A DNA stretch of 64,000 nucleotides from Streptomyces griseocarneus. Its GTDB lineage: Bacteria > Actinomycetota > Actinomycetes > Streptomycetales > Streptomycetaceae. The position numbers were made by a program, and so were the translations under genes. Shown here piece by piece: positions 13,646 to 25,700 of the stretch. Positions within the stretch are counted from its first letter, which is position 1. Each line of letters opens with the position of its first letter. The notes under the pieces were generated by a model that saw only the letters and a list, made by a program, of their open reading frames with translations, searched no databases and was not told where the DNA came from. The DNA is taken from positions 1,116,001 through 1,180,000 of the forward strand of contig PENC01000001.1 of assembly GCA_003674045.1 (NCBI GenBank), in the 5' to 3' direction.

Positions 13646-13700
13646 GGATCTAAGGTCCGCGGGCGCAAGGTTTGTGACGAGAAGCATGGGTGAGACTCCA

Positions 13701-16700
13701 ATGTCGGATCAGGACAAGATCCTCGACTACCTCAAGCGGGTGACCGCCGATCTGCACCAGACGCGGCAGCGTCTTCGGGAGGTCGAGTCCCAAGAGCCTG
13801 AGCCGATCGCGATCGTCGGCATGAGCTGCCGTTTCCCCGGGGGCGTCACGTCCCCCGAGGAGCTGTGGCAGCTCGTGGCCGCGGGTGGCGACGCCATAGC
13901 GGACTTCCCCACGGACCGTGGCTGGGACGTCGATTCGCTCTTCGACGCCGACCCCGACCAGCAGGGGACCAGCTACACCGACAAGGGCGGGTTCCTCGAC
14001 GGCGCGGGCGAGTTCGACGCCGCGTTCTTCGGGATCTCGCCCCGCGAGGCCCTCGCCATGGACCCGCAGCAGCGCCTGCTGCTGGAGACGGCCTGGGAGG
14101 TGTTCGAGCGGGCCGGGGTCGACCCGGCCACGCTCCGCGGTTCCAAGGCCGGCGTGTTCATCGGCACCAACGGGCAGGACTACCCGGAGCTGATGCACCG
14201 GCTGCCGCAGGGTGCCGAGCAGTACCTGCTGACCGGCAACGCGGCCAGCGTCATCTCCGGCCGTATCTCGTACACCTTCGGTCTGGAGGGCCCGGCGCTC
14301 ACCGTCGACACGGCGTGCTCGTCGTCGCTGGTGGCCCTGCACCTGGCCGTCCAGGCACTGCGCAACGGTGAGTGCTCGCTGGCGCTCACCGGCGGTGTCA
14401 CCGTGATGAACAGCCCCCGGGCGTTCATCAACTTCAGCCGTCAGCGGGGCCTCGCCCCCGACGGCCGCTGCAAGGCGTTCGCCGACGGTGCCGACGGCAC
14501 CGGCTGGGGCGAGGGCGTCGGCATGCTCCTCGTGGAGAAGCTCGCCGACGCCCGCAAGAACGGCCACCCGGTGCTGGCGATCGTCCGGGGCTCGGCCATC
14601 AACCAGGACGGCGCGAGCAACGGCCTGACCGCACCCAACGGTCCGTCCCAGCAGCGCGTCATCCGGCAGGCCCTCACCGACGCCCGCCTCACCCCCGCCC
14701 AGGTCGACGCCGTCGAGGCGCACGGCACCGGCACCAGCCTCGGCGACCCCATCGAGGCGCAGGCGCTGCTCGCCACGTACGGGCAGAACCGGCCCGACGG
14801 CCGCCCGCTGTGGCTGGGCTCGATCAAGTCCAACTTCGGCCACACGCAGGCCGCCGCCGGTGTCGCGGGCATCATCAAGATGGTCAAGGCCATGGAGCAC
14901 GGCGTGCTGCCGCAGACGCTCCATGTCGACGCCCCCTCGCGGGACGTGGACTGGACGGCGGGCGCGGTCGAGCTGCTGGCCGAGGCCCAGCCGTGGCCGG
15001 AGACCGGCCAGCCGCGCCGCGTCGGCATCTCCTCCTTCGGCGTCAGCGGCACCAACGCCCACACCGTCATCGAGCAGGCCCCCGCCGAGGACCGTACGCC
15101 CGAGGAGGCTCCCGCGAGCCCGGCCGCGTCCGGCGGGCCCGTGCCGCTGCTGGTCTCCGGGCAGACCGCGCAGGCCCTGCGCGCCCAGGCGGAGCGGCTC
15201 GCCGCCCACGTCGAGGCCACCCCCGGCCTGTCCCTGACCGACCTCGGCCACTCGCTGGCCACCACCCGCGCCTCCCTCGACCACCGCGCCGTGCTCGTCA
15301 CCGAGTCGGTCGACGGCGCGCGGGAACTCCTGCGCGCCCTGGCCGACGGCGGCACCGCCGCCGACCTGGTCCAGGGGCAGGCCACCGAGGGCAAGACGGC
15401 GTTCCTCTTCGCCGGCCAGGGCAGCCAGCGGGCCGGCATGGGCCGCGAGCTGTACGCGGCCGTCCCGGCCTTCGCCGAGGCCCTGGACGCGGTCTGCGCC
15501 GAGCTCGACCGGCACCTCGAACGGCCGCTGCGCGACGTCATGTCCGACGCCGACAGCACCGAGCTGGACCGCACCGGCTACACCCAGCCCGCCCTCTTCG
15601 CCATCGAGGTCGCGCTGTTCCGCCTGCTGGAAGGCTGGGGCGTCACGCCCGACTTCCTCGTCGGCCACTCCATCGGCGAGCTCGCCGCCGCCCACGTCTC
15701 CGGCGTCCTGACGCTGGAGGACGCGGCCAGGCTGGTGGCCGCCCGCGGCCGCCTGATGCAGGAACTCCCGCCCGGCGGCGCGATGATCGCGATCCAGGCG
15801 TCCGAGGACGAGGTCCTCCCGCTGCTCGGCGACCGCGTCGGCATCGCCGCCCTCAACGGCCCCACGTCGGTCGTCGTCTCCGGCGACGAGGCCGCGGCCC
15901 TGGAGATCGCCGCCGCCTTCGAGCGGCAGGGCCGCAAGACCAAGCGGCTCACCGTCAGCCACGCCTTCCACTCGCCCCTCATGGACGGCATGCTCGACGC
16001 CTTCCGCGAGGTCGCCGAGGGCATCACGTACCACCCGCCGGTCATCCCGATCGTCTCCAACCTGACCGGCGCCTCCGTCTCCGCCGCCGAGATCTGCACC
16101 CCCGATTACTGGGTGCGGCACGTCCGCGAGGCGGTCCGCTTCACCGACGGCATCGCCCGCCTCGAGGCGTACGGCGTCTCCACCTACGTGGAGCTCGGCC
16201 CGGGCGGCGTCCTGACCGCCATGGCCCAGGACTGCGTCACCACCGACGACGCCGCGTTCGTACCGCTGCTGCGCGCCGACCGCCCCGAGACCAGGGCCCT
16301 GACCGGCGCGCTGGCCCAGGCGCACGCGCACGGCGTCGGCGTCGACTGGACCGCGGTCCTCGCCGGTTCCGGCGGCCGCCGTGTCGAACTGCCCACCTAC
16401 GCCTTCCAGCGCGAGCTGTACTGGCCCGAGGCCGCGGGCCCCTGGACGGGCGACGTCACCGCCGCCGGTCTCGGCTCCGCCGACCACCCGCTGCTGGGCG
16501 CCGCCGTGTCGCTGGCCGACGCCGCGGGCTTCCTGTTCACCGGCCGCCTCTCCCTCCAGACCCACCCCTGGCTCGCCGACCACACCGTGATGGACACGGT
16601 GCTGCTGCCCGGCACCGCCTTCGTCGAACTGGCCATCCGCGCGGGCGACCACGCCGGGTGCGACGTCCTCGAAGAGCTCACCCTGGAGGCGCCGCTCGCG

Positions 16701-19700
16701 CTGCCCCCGCAGGGCGGGGTGCAGCTCCAGGTGACCGTCGGCGCGCCCGACGCCTCCGGCCGCCGCTCGCTGACCCTGCACTCGCGCCTGGAGGAGTCCG
16801 CCGACGGCACCGGCTGGGGCGAGGGCGAGTGGACCCGGCACGCCACCGGTGTGCTCGCCACCGGCGCCACCGTGCCCGCCGACGGCCTCGCCGCCTGGCC
16901 CCCGGCCGGTGCCACCGAGGTGCCCGTCGACGGCCTCTACGACTGGCTGACCGGGAACGGCTTCGCCTACGGCCCCGTCTTCCAGGGCCTCAAGGCCGCC
17001 TGGCAGCACGGTGACGACGTCTACGCCGAGGTCCGCCTCCCCAAGAGCGCCGCCGAGGAAGCCGGCCTGTTCGGCCTGCACCCGGCGCTGCTGGACGCCG
17101 CCCTGCACGGCGTCGGCATCGGCTCCCTGCTGGAGCCGACCGAGCACGGCCGCCTGCCGTTCTCCTGGAGCGGCGTCGCCCTGCACGCGGTCGGCGCCAC
17201 CGCCCTGCGCGTACGGTTGTCGCCCAACGGCCAGGACACCGTGGCCGTCCTGGTGACCGACGAGAGCGGGGTACCGGTCGCGTCCGTCGACGGGCTGCTG
17301 CTGCGCCCGGTCGCCCCGGAGCAGGTGCACGCCGCCCGCTCCACCTTCCACGAGTCCCTGTTCCGCGTCGACTGGACCCCGGCGGCCGTCCCGGCCGCCA
17401 CCACCGTCGCCGCCGGTCAGTGGGCCCTGCTGGCGGACGCCCCCGCCCCCGAGCTCACCGCCGCCCTGCCCACGGCCGCCGCCTACGCCGACCTGGCGGA
17501 CCTCGCCGAGGCCGTCGCGGGCGGGGCCCCCGTGCCGCAGGCGGTCCTCGTGCCGTTCTTCGGCCCCGCCGAGCCGGGCGACGCCGATCGGCTCACCGCG
17601 GACGTGCGGGACGCGCTGCACCGCACGCTCGCCCTGGCCCAGGAGTGGCTCGCCGACGACCGGTTCGCCGACTCCCGCCTGGTCGTCGTCACCCGTGGCG
17701 CGGTCGCCACGGCCGCCGATGCGGACGTGGCCGACCTGACGCACGCGCCCCTGTGGGGCCTGCTGCGCTCCGCGCAGTCGGAGAACCCGGAGCGCTTCGT
17801 CCTCCTGGACGTGGACGGCCGCGACGAGTCCTACCGCGCGCTGCCCGCAGCCCTCGCCTCGGACGAGCCGCAACTCGCCGTCCGCGCCGGCACGGTGGTC
17901 GTCCCCCGCCTGGCCCGCGTCGCCGCCGAGGACGGGCACACCGTCCCCGCCCTCGACCCCGAGGGCACCGCCCTGGTCACCGGCGCCACCGGAACCCTGG
18001 GCGGGCTCGTCGCCCGCCACCTGGTCACCGGGCACGGCGTACGGCACCTGCTGCTCCTCAGCCGCCGCGGCGCCACCGCGCGGGGCGCCGACGAGCTGGT
18101 CGCCGAACTGCGTGCGCTGGGCGCCGAGGTGACCATCGCCGCCTGCGACGTGGCCGACCGGGACGCGCTCGCCGCCGTCCTGGCCGCCGTCCCCGCCGAG
18201 CACCCGCTGACCGCCGTCGTGCACACCGCCGGTGTCCTCGACGACGGCGTCCTCGGCTCGCTCACCCCCGAGCGCGTCGACCACGTGCTGCCCCCCAAGG
18301 TCGACGCCGCGCTCCACCTGCACGAGCTGACCCAGGGTCAGAATCTGGCCGCGTTCGTCCTGTTCTCCGCCGCCGCGGGCACCCTCGGCGGCCCCGGCCA
18401 GGCCAACTACGCCGCCGCCAACACCTTCGTGGACGCCCTCGCCCGGCGCCGCCGTGCCCAGGGCCTGCCCGCGACCGCGCTCGCCTGGGGCCTGTGGGCC
18501 GAGCGCAGCGGCATGACCGGCGACCTCGACGACACCGACATCCAGCGCATCACCCGCGCGGGCGTCGCCGCGCTGTCCTCCGAGGACGGCCTGGGGCTGA
18601 TGGACACCGCGCTGGCCGTCGGCGCCCCCGCCCTCGTGCCGATGCACCTGGACCTGGCACCGCTGCGCCAGGCCACCGACGCGAGCCAGATACCCGCGCT
18701 GCTGCGCGGCCTGGTGCGGCTCCCGGGCCGCCGCGTCGTGGAGGCGGGCGGCGCCGCCCCCGTCGGCGGGCTCGCCGAACGGCTGCTGGGCCTGTCCGTG
18801 CCCGAGCGCGACAAGCTGCTGCTGGACCTCGTCCGCACCCAGGTCGCCGCGGTGCTCGGCTACGCGGGCCCCGAGGCCGTCGACGCCACCCGCGCCTTCA
18901 AGGAGCTCGGCTTCGACTCGCTCACCGCCGTCGAACTGCGCAACCGCATCGGCGCCGTGACCTCCGTCCGGCTCCCCGCCACCCTCGTCTTCGACTACCC
19001 GACGCCCACCGCGCTGTCCCGCTTCCTGCGCACCGAGATCCTCGGCGCCGACGCGGACGCCGCCGCCACCCGGACGGCCGCGGTCGCCGTCGCCGACGAC
19101 GAGCCGATCGCCATCGTCGGCATGAGCTGCCGCTACCCGGGCGGCGTCACCAGCCCCGAGGAGCTGTGGCAGCTCGTCCTGGGCGCCCGGGACGCCATCT
19201 CCGGCTTCCCGACCGACCGCGGCTGGCAGCTCGACGGCCTGCAGAGCGACGACCAGAGCGCCTCCGGCACCAGCGCCACCCTCGAGGGCGGCTTCCTCTA
19301 CGACGCGGGCGACTTCGACCCCGACTTCTTCGGGATCAACCCGCGCGAGGCCCTCGCCATGGACCCGCACCAGCGGCTCCTGCTGGAGACCTCCTGGGAG
19401 GTCTTCGAGCGCGCGGGCATCGACCCGGCCACCGTGCGGGGGAGCAGGACCGGTGTCTTCGCCGGTGTCATGTATCACGACTACCTGTCCCGGCTGACCG
19501 CGCTGCCCGAGGGCCTGGAGGGCTACCTCGGCACCGGCACGGCGGGCAGCGTCGCCTCCGGCCGCATCGCCTACACCTTCGGCCTGGAGGGCCCGGCGGT
19601 CACCATCGACACGGCGTGCTCGTCGTCGCTGGTGGCCCTGCACCTGGCCGCGCAGGCGCTGCGCAACGGCGAGTGCACCATGGCGCTCGCCGGCGGTGTG

Positions 19701-22700
19701 ACCGTCATGGCCACCCCGGACACGTTCATCGACTTCAGCCGCCAGGGCGGCCTGTCCACCAGCGGCCGCTGCAAGTCCTTCGCCGCCGCGGCCGACGGCA
19801 CGGGCTGGTCCGAGGGCGTCGGCATGCTGCTCGTCGAGCGGCTCTCCGACGCGCGCAAGAACGGCCACCCGGTCCTCGCCGTCGTGCGCGGCACCGCCGT
19901 CAACCAGGACGGCGCCAGCAACGGCCTGACGGCTCCGAACGGCCCGTCGCAGCAGCGCGTCATCCGCGCGGCGCTGGCCGGCGCGGGCCTGTCCGCGGCC
20001 GAGGTCGACGTCGTCGAGGCGCACGGCACGGGCACGACGCTGGGCGACCCGATCGAGGCGCAGGCGCTGCTGGCCACCTACGGCCGGGAGCGGCCGGAGG
20101 GGCAGCCGCTCTTCCTGGGCTCGATCAAGTCCAACATCGGCCACACCCAGGCCGCCGCCGGTGTCGCGGGCATCATCAAGATGGTCATGGCGATGCGCAA
20201 CGGCGTGCTGCCGCGGACCCTCCACGTCGACGAGCCGTCCCCGCACGTCGACTGGGCGGCGGGCGAGGTCGCGCTGCTGACCGAGCAGGTGGAGTGGCCC
20301 GAGACCGGCCGTCCGCGCCGCGCGGGCATCTCCTCGTTCGGTGTCTCCGGCACCAACGCCCACACCATCATCGAGCAGGCCCCGGAGCCGGAGGCCGCAC
20401 CGGAGCCCGCCCCCGCCGCGCCCCCGCGCGTCGCCGGTGCCGTGCCCTGGGTGCTGTCGGCCAAGTCCGAGGCCGCGCTGCGCGCCCAGGCCGAGCGGCT
20501 CGTCACCTACCTGGACGGGGCCACGGAGGCCACCCCCGCCGACCTCGGCTACTCGCTCGCCGTGTCGCGGGCGTCCCTGGACCACCGGGCCGTGGCCATG
20601 GGCGCCGACCGCGCCGCCCTGGTGGCGGGCCTGGAGGCACTGGCCCGCGGCGAGTCGGCCGCGAGCCTGGCCGAGGGCTCGGTGGCCACCGGCGGAACGG
20701 CGTTCCTGTTCACCGGTCAGGGCAGCCAGCGACTGGGCATGGGCCGCGAGCTGTACGCAGCCTTCCCGGTGTTCGCCGAGGCCCTGGACGCGGTCTGCGC
20801 GGAGCTGGACCCGCACCTCGAACAGCCCCTGAAGTCCGTGCTGTTCGGCGACGACGCGTCGGTGCTCGACCGGACCGGTTTCACGCAGCCCGCGCTGTTC
20901 GCCGTGGAGGTCGCGCTCTACCGCCTCGTCGAGGCGTGGGGCATCACGCCGGACTACCTCTCCGGCCACTCGATCGGCGAGCTGGCCGCCGCGCACGTGG
21001 CCGGGGTCCTCTCCCTGGCCGACGCTTCGAAGCTGGTGGCCGCGCGTGGCCGCCTGATGCAGGAGCTGCCCGCCGGTGGCGCGATGATCGCGGTCGAGGC
21101 GTCCGAGGAGGAGGTACTCCCGCTGCTGACCGAGGGCGTCAGCATCGCCGCCCTCAACGGCCCGACGTCGGTCGTCGTCGCCGGTGACGAGGACGCGGCC
21201 GTCGCGATCGCTTCGTCCTTCGAGGCGCAGGGCCGCAGGACCAAGCGTCTGACGGTCTCTCACGCGTTCCACTCGCCGCGTATGGACGGCATGCTGGAGG
21301 AGTTCCGTGCGGTGGCGGAGACGCTGTCGTACGAGGCCCCCCGCATCCCGATCGTCTCGAACCTGACGGGTGCTCTGGTCTCCGCCGAGGAGATCACTTC
21401 GGCCGACTTCTGGGTGCGTCACGTCCGTGAGGCCGTCCGTTTCCTCGACGGCATCCGGGCCTTGGAGGCCCAGAACGTCACCACCTTCGTCGAGCTCGGT
21501 CCCGACGGTGTCCTGACCGCCATGGCGCAGGACTGCGCCACCGGCGAGGACCTGGCCTTCGTCTCCGCGCTCCGCAAGGACCGTAGCGAGGCCGAGTCGC
21601 TCACCGCCGCCGTGGCCCGGGCGCACGTCCGGGGCGTCGTCGTGGACTGGACGGCGTACTTCGCCGGCACCGGCGCCGCGCGCGTCGAGCCGGTCACCCT
21701 GCCCACGTACGCCTTCCAGCACCGCCACTTCTGGCTGCGGTCGCCCGCGGGCGCCGTGGGCGACGTCGAGTCGGCGGGCCTGGGCCGCGCCGACCACCCG
21801 CTGCTGGGCGCGGCCGTGGAACTGGCCGACTCCGACGGCTTCCTGTTCACCGGGCGGCTGTCGCTGGAGACCCACCCGTGGCTCGCCGACCACGCCGTCG
21901 GGGGCACGGTGCTGCTGCCCGGCACCGCATTCGTGGAGCTGGCGATCCGAGCCGGTGACCAGGTCGGCTGCGACCGGCTGGACGAGCTGACCATCGAGGC
22001 GCCGCTGATCCTCCCCGAGCGGGGCGCGCTCCAGCTGCAGATCGTCGTCGGCGCCGCGCTCGACGCGAACCGCCGCACGGTCGAGCTGTACTCGCGGGCA
22101 CAGGACGCCACGTTCGAGGAGCCGTGGATCCGGCACGCCAGCGGTGTGCTGACCGCAGGTGCCCCGCAGCCCTCCTTCGACCTGGCCGAGTGGCCGCCGC
22201 CGGGCGCGGAGGCCGCCCCCGTCGAGGGCCTCTACGAGCACCTGGCCCAGGGCGGCTTCGCCTACGGGCCGGTCTTCCAGGGCCTCAAGGCCGCCTGGCT
22301 GCGCGGCGACGAGGTGTTCGCCGAGGTCGAGCTGGCCGAGGACCGGCGCGCGGAAGCCGCCGCGTTCGGGCTGCACCCGGCGCTGCTGGACGCCGCGCTG
22401 CACTCCACCTTCGCCCGCCCCGGCGGCGACGAGCAGGGCAGGCTGCCGTTCTCCTGGAACGGCGTGTCCCTGTACGCGGTCGGCGCCGGCGCGCTGCGCG
22501 TGCGGCTGACCCCGGTCGGCGACGACGGCGTGGCCCTGGAGCTGGCCGACGGCACCGGTGCGCCGGTGGCCGCCGTCGAGCACCTGGCGCTGCGCCCGGT
22601 CGGGAACGCCCCGCTCGGCGGCGCACGTTCCGCCGCGTACCACGAGGCGCTGTTCCGCCTCGACTGGGCCACCGTGCCGACGGGTGCCACCACCGGCACC

Positions 22701-25700
22701 ACGCCGTGGGCGGTCCTCGGCGACGGCGCGCCCGCCGCCCTCACGGCCGGCGCGGCCGTCCACGCCGACCTGGCCGCCCTCGGCGCGGCCGTCGAGGCGG
22801 GGGCGGAGGCGCCCGCGTACGTCCTCGCGTACCGCGCCCCGCAGACCGCCGGTGACCCGGCGACGGCCGCCCACACCGCCGTGCGCGACGCGCTCGCCCT
22901 GGTGCAGGAGTGGCTGGACGACGAGCGGTTCGCCGCGTCCCGGCTGGTCCTCGTCACCCGGGGCGCGGTCGCCACCCAGGCCGACACCGGGGTGCACGAC
23001 CTGGCGCACGCGCCGGTCTGGGGCCTGGTGCGCTCGGCGCAGTCGGAGAACCCGGACCGGCTGGTGCTCGCCGACCTCGACGGCGACACCGCCTCGTACG
23101 AGGTGCTCGCCGCCGCCCTCGCCTCCGGCGAGCCGCAGGTCGCGCTGCGCCACGGCACCGTGCACGCGCCGCGCCTCGCGCGCGTCGCCGCTTCGGGCGC
23201 CATGGTGCCGCCCGCCGACGAGGCGGCCTGGCGACTGGACATCCTGGACAAGGGCACGCTGGAGAACCTCACCCTGCTGCCCGCCCCGGAGGCCGCCGCG
23301 CCGCTGGAGGCCGGACAGGTGCGGGTCGCGGTCCGCGCCGCGGGCCTGAACTTCCGCGACGTGCTCAACGCGCTGGGCATGTACCCCGGCGACGCGGGCC
23401 TGATGGGCAGTGAGGGCGCGGGCGTGGTCCTGGAGACCGGCCCCGGCGTCACCGACCTGGCACCCGGCGACCGCGTGATGGGCATGCTGCCCGGCGGCTT
23501 CGGCCCGCTGGTCGTCGCCGACCGCCGCATGATCGCCCCGATGCCCGAGGGCTGGGGCTTCGCCGAGGCCGCGTCCGTGCCGATCGTCTTCATGACGGCC
23601 TACTACGCGCTGCGCGACCTGGCCGGCCTGAAGGGCGGCGAGGCGCTGCTGGTGCACGCCGCGGCAGGCGGCGTCGGCATGGCCGCGGTGCAGCTCGCCC
23701 AGCACTGGGGCGTGGACGTCTTCGCGACCGCCAGCCCCGGCAAGTGGGACACGCTGCGCTCGCTCGGCCTCGCCGAGGACCGCATCGCCTCCTCCCGCGA
23801 CCTGGCCTTCGAGGAGAAGTTCCGCGAGGCCAGCGAGGGCCGCGGCGTCGACGTCGTCCTGGACTCGCTGGCACGCGAGTTCGTGGACGCCTCGCTGCGG
23901 CTGCTGCCGCGCGGCGGCCGGTTCGTCGAGATGGGCAAGACCGACGTCCGGGCGCCGGGGGAGGTCGCCGCCCAGTACGCGGGCGTCTCCTACCAGGCGT
24001 TCGACCTGACCGAGGCGGGCCTGGACCGCATCCAGGAGATGCTCCGCGAACTGCTGGCGCTGTTCGAGAGCGGCGCCCTGCGCGCCCTGCCCGTCACCTC
24101 GTGGGACGTACGGCAGGCACCCGACGCGTTCCGCCACCTCAGCCAGGCCCGGCACATCGGCAAGGTCGTCCTGACCGTGCCCGCCGCCTGGAACCCGGAC
24201 GGCACGGTGCTCGTCACCGGCGGCACCGGCACCCTCGGCGGCCTGGTCGCCCGGCACGCGGTGACCGAGCGCGGTGCCCGGCACCTGCTGCTCACCAGCC
24301 GTCGCGGTGAGCAGGCCGCGGGCGCGGCCGAACTCGCCGCCGAACTGCGCGCGCTGGGCGCCGAGGTGACCATCGCCGCCTGCGACGCGTCCGACCGCGA
24401 GGCACTGGCCGCCACCCTGGCCGCCGTCCCGGCCGCGCACCCGCTGACCGCCGTGGTGCACACCGCCGGTGTGCTGGACGACGGCGTCTTCGCCGCGCTC
24501 ACCCCGGAGCGGCTGGCGAAGGTGCTGCGGCCCAAGGTGGACGCCGCCTGGCACCTGCACGAGCTGACTCAGGGTCAGGACCTGGCGGACTTCGTCCTGT
24601 TCTCCTCCTCCGCCGGTACCTTCGGCGGCGCGGGCCAGGCCAACTACGCGGCCGCCAACTCCTTCCTGGACGCCCTCGCCCAGCACCGGCGCGCCCGCGG
24701 CCTGGCCGCCACCTCGCTGGCGTGGGGCCTGTGGGCCGAGGCCAGCGGCATGACCGGCGAGCTCGACGAGACCGACAAGTCCCGCATGAGCCGCTCCGGC
24801 GTCATGGGCCTGTCCTCCGCGGAGGGCCTGGCGCTCCTCGACACCGCCCACGAGGTGGGCGAGGCGCTCCTGGTGCCCATGCAGCTCGACCTGGCGCCGC
24901 TGGTGGGCGCGCCCGCCGACATGGTGCCCGCGCTGCTGCGCGGCCTCGTGCGCGGCGGCACCGCCCGGCGCACCGCCGGGACGGCCGCCGCCTCCGACGG
25001 CACCTCGCTCGTGGAGCGGCTGGTCCGGCTGGACGCGACGGAGCGCGAAGCGGCCCTGCTGGAGCTGGTGCGCACCCAGGTGGCCGTCGTCCTCGGCCAC
25101 GACTCGCCCGACGCCGTCGAGGCGAGCCGGGCCTTCAAGGACATCGGCTTCGACTCGCTGACCGCGGTCGAGTTCCGCAACCGCCTCGGCGCGGCCGTCG
25201 GCCTGCGGCTCCCGGCCACCCTGGTCTTCGACTACCCGTCGCCGACCGCCCTGACCGGCTACCTGCGGGACGAGCTGCTCGGCTCCGAGGCCGCCGTCGC
25301 CCTGTCGGCGCAGACCTCCGCCGGGGCCGCCGCGGACGACGACCCGATCGCGATCGTCGCCATGAGCTGCCGCTTCCCCGGTGACGTCCGGACGCCCGAG
25401 GACCTGTGGGAGCTGCTCGCCGCGGGCCGCGACGGCATCGCGGAGCTCCCGGCCGAGCGCGGCTGGGACGTCGAGGCGCTCTACGACCCGGACCCGGACC
25501 GGCCCGGCACCTCGTACGCCCGCGAAGGCGGCTTCGTCTACGACGCCCACCACTTCGACCCGGCGTTCTTCGGCATCAACCCGCGCGAGGCCCTCGCCAT
25601 GGACCCCCAGCAGCGGCTGCTGCTGGAGACGTCGTGGGAGGCGTTCGAGCGCGCGGGCATCGACCCGGTGGGGCTGCGCGGCAAGCAGGTCGGCGTGTTC

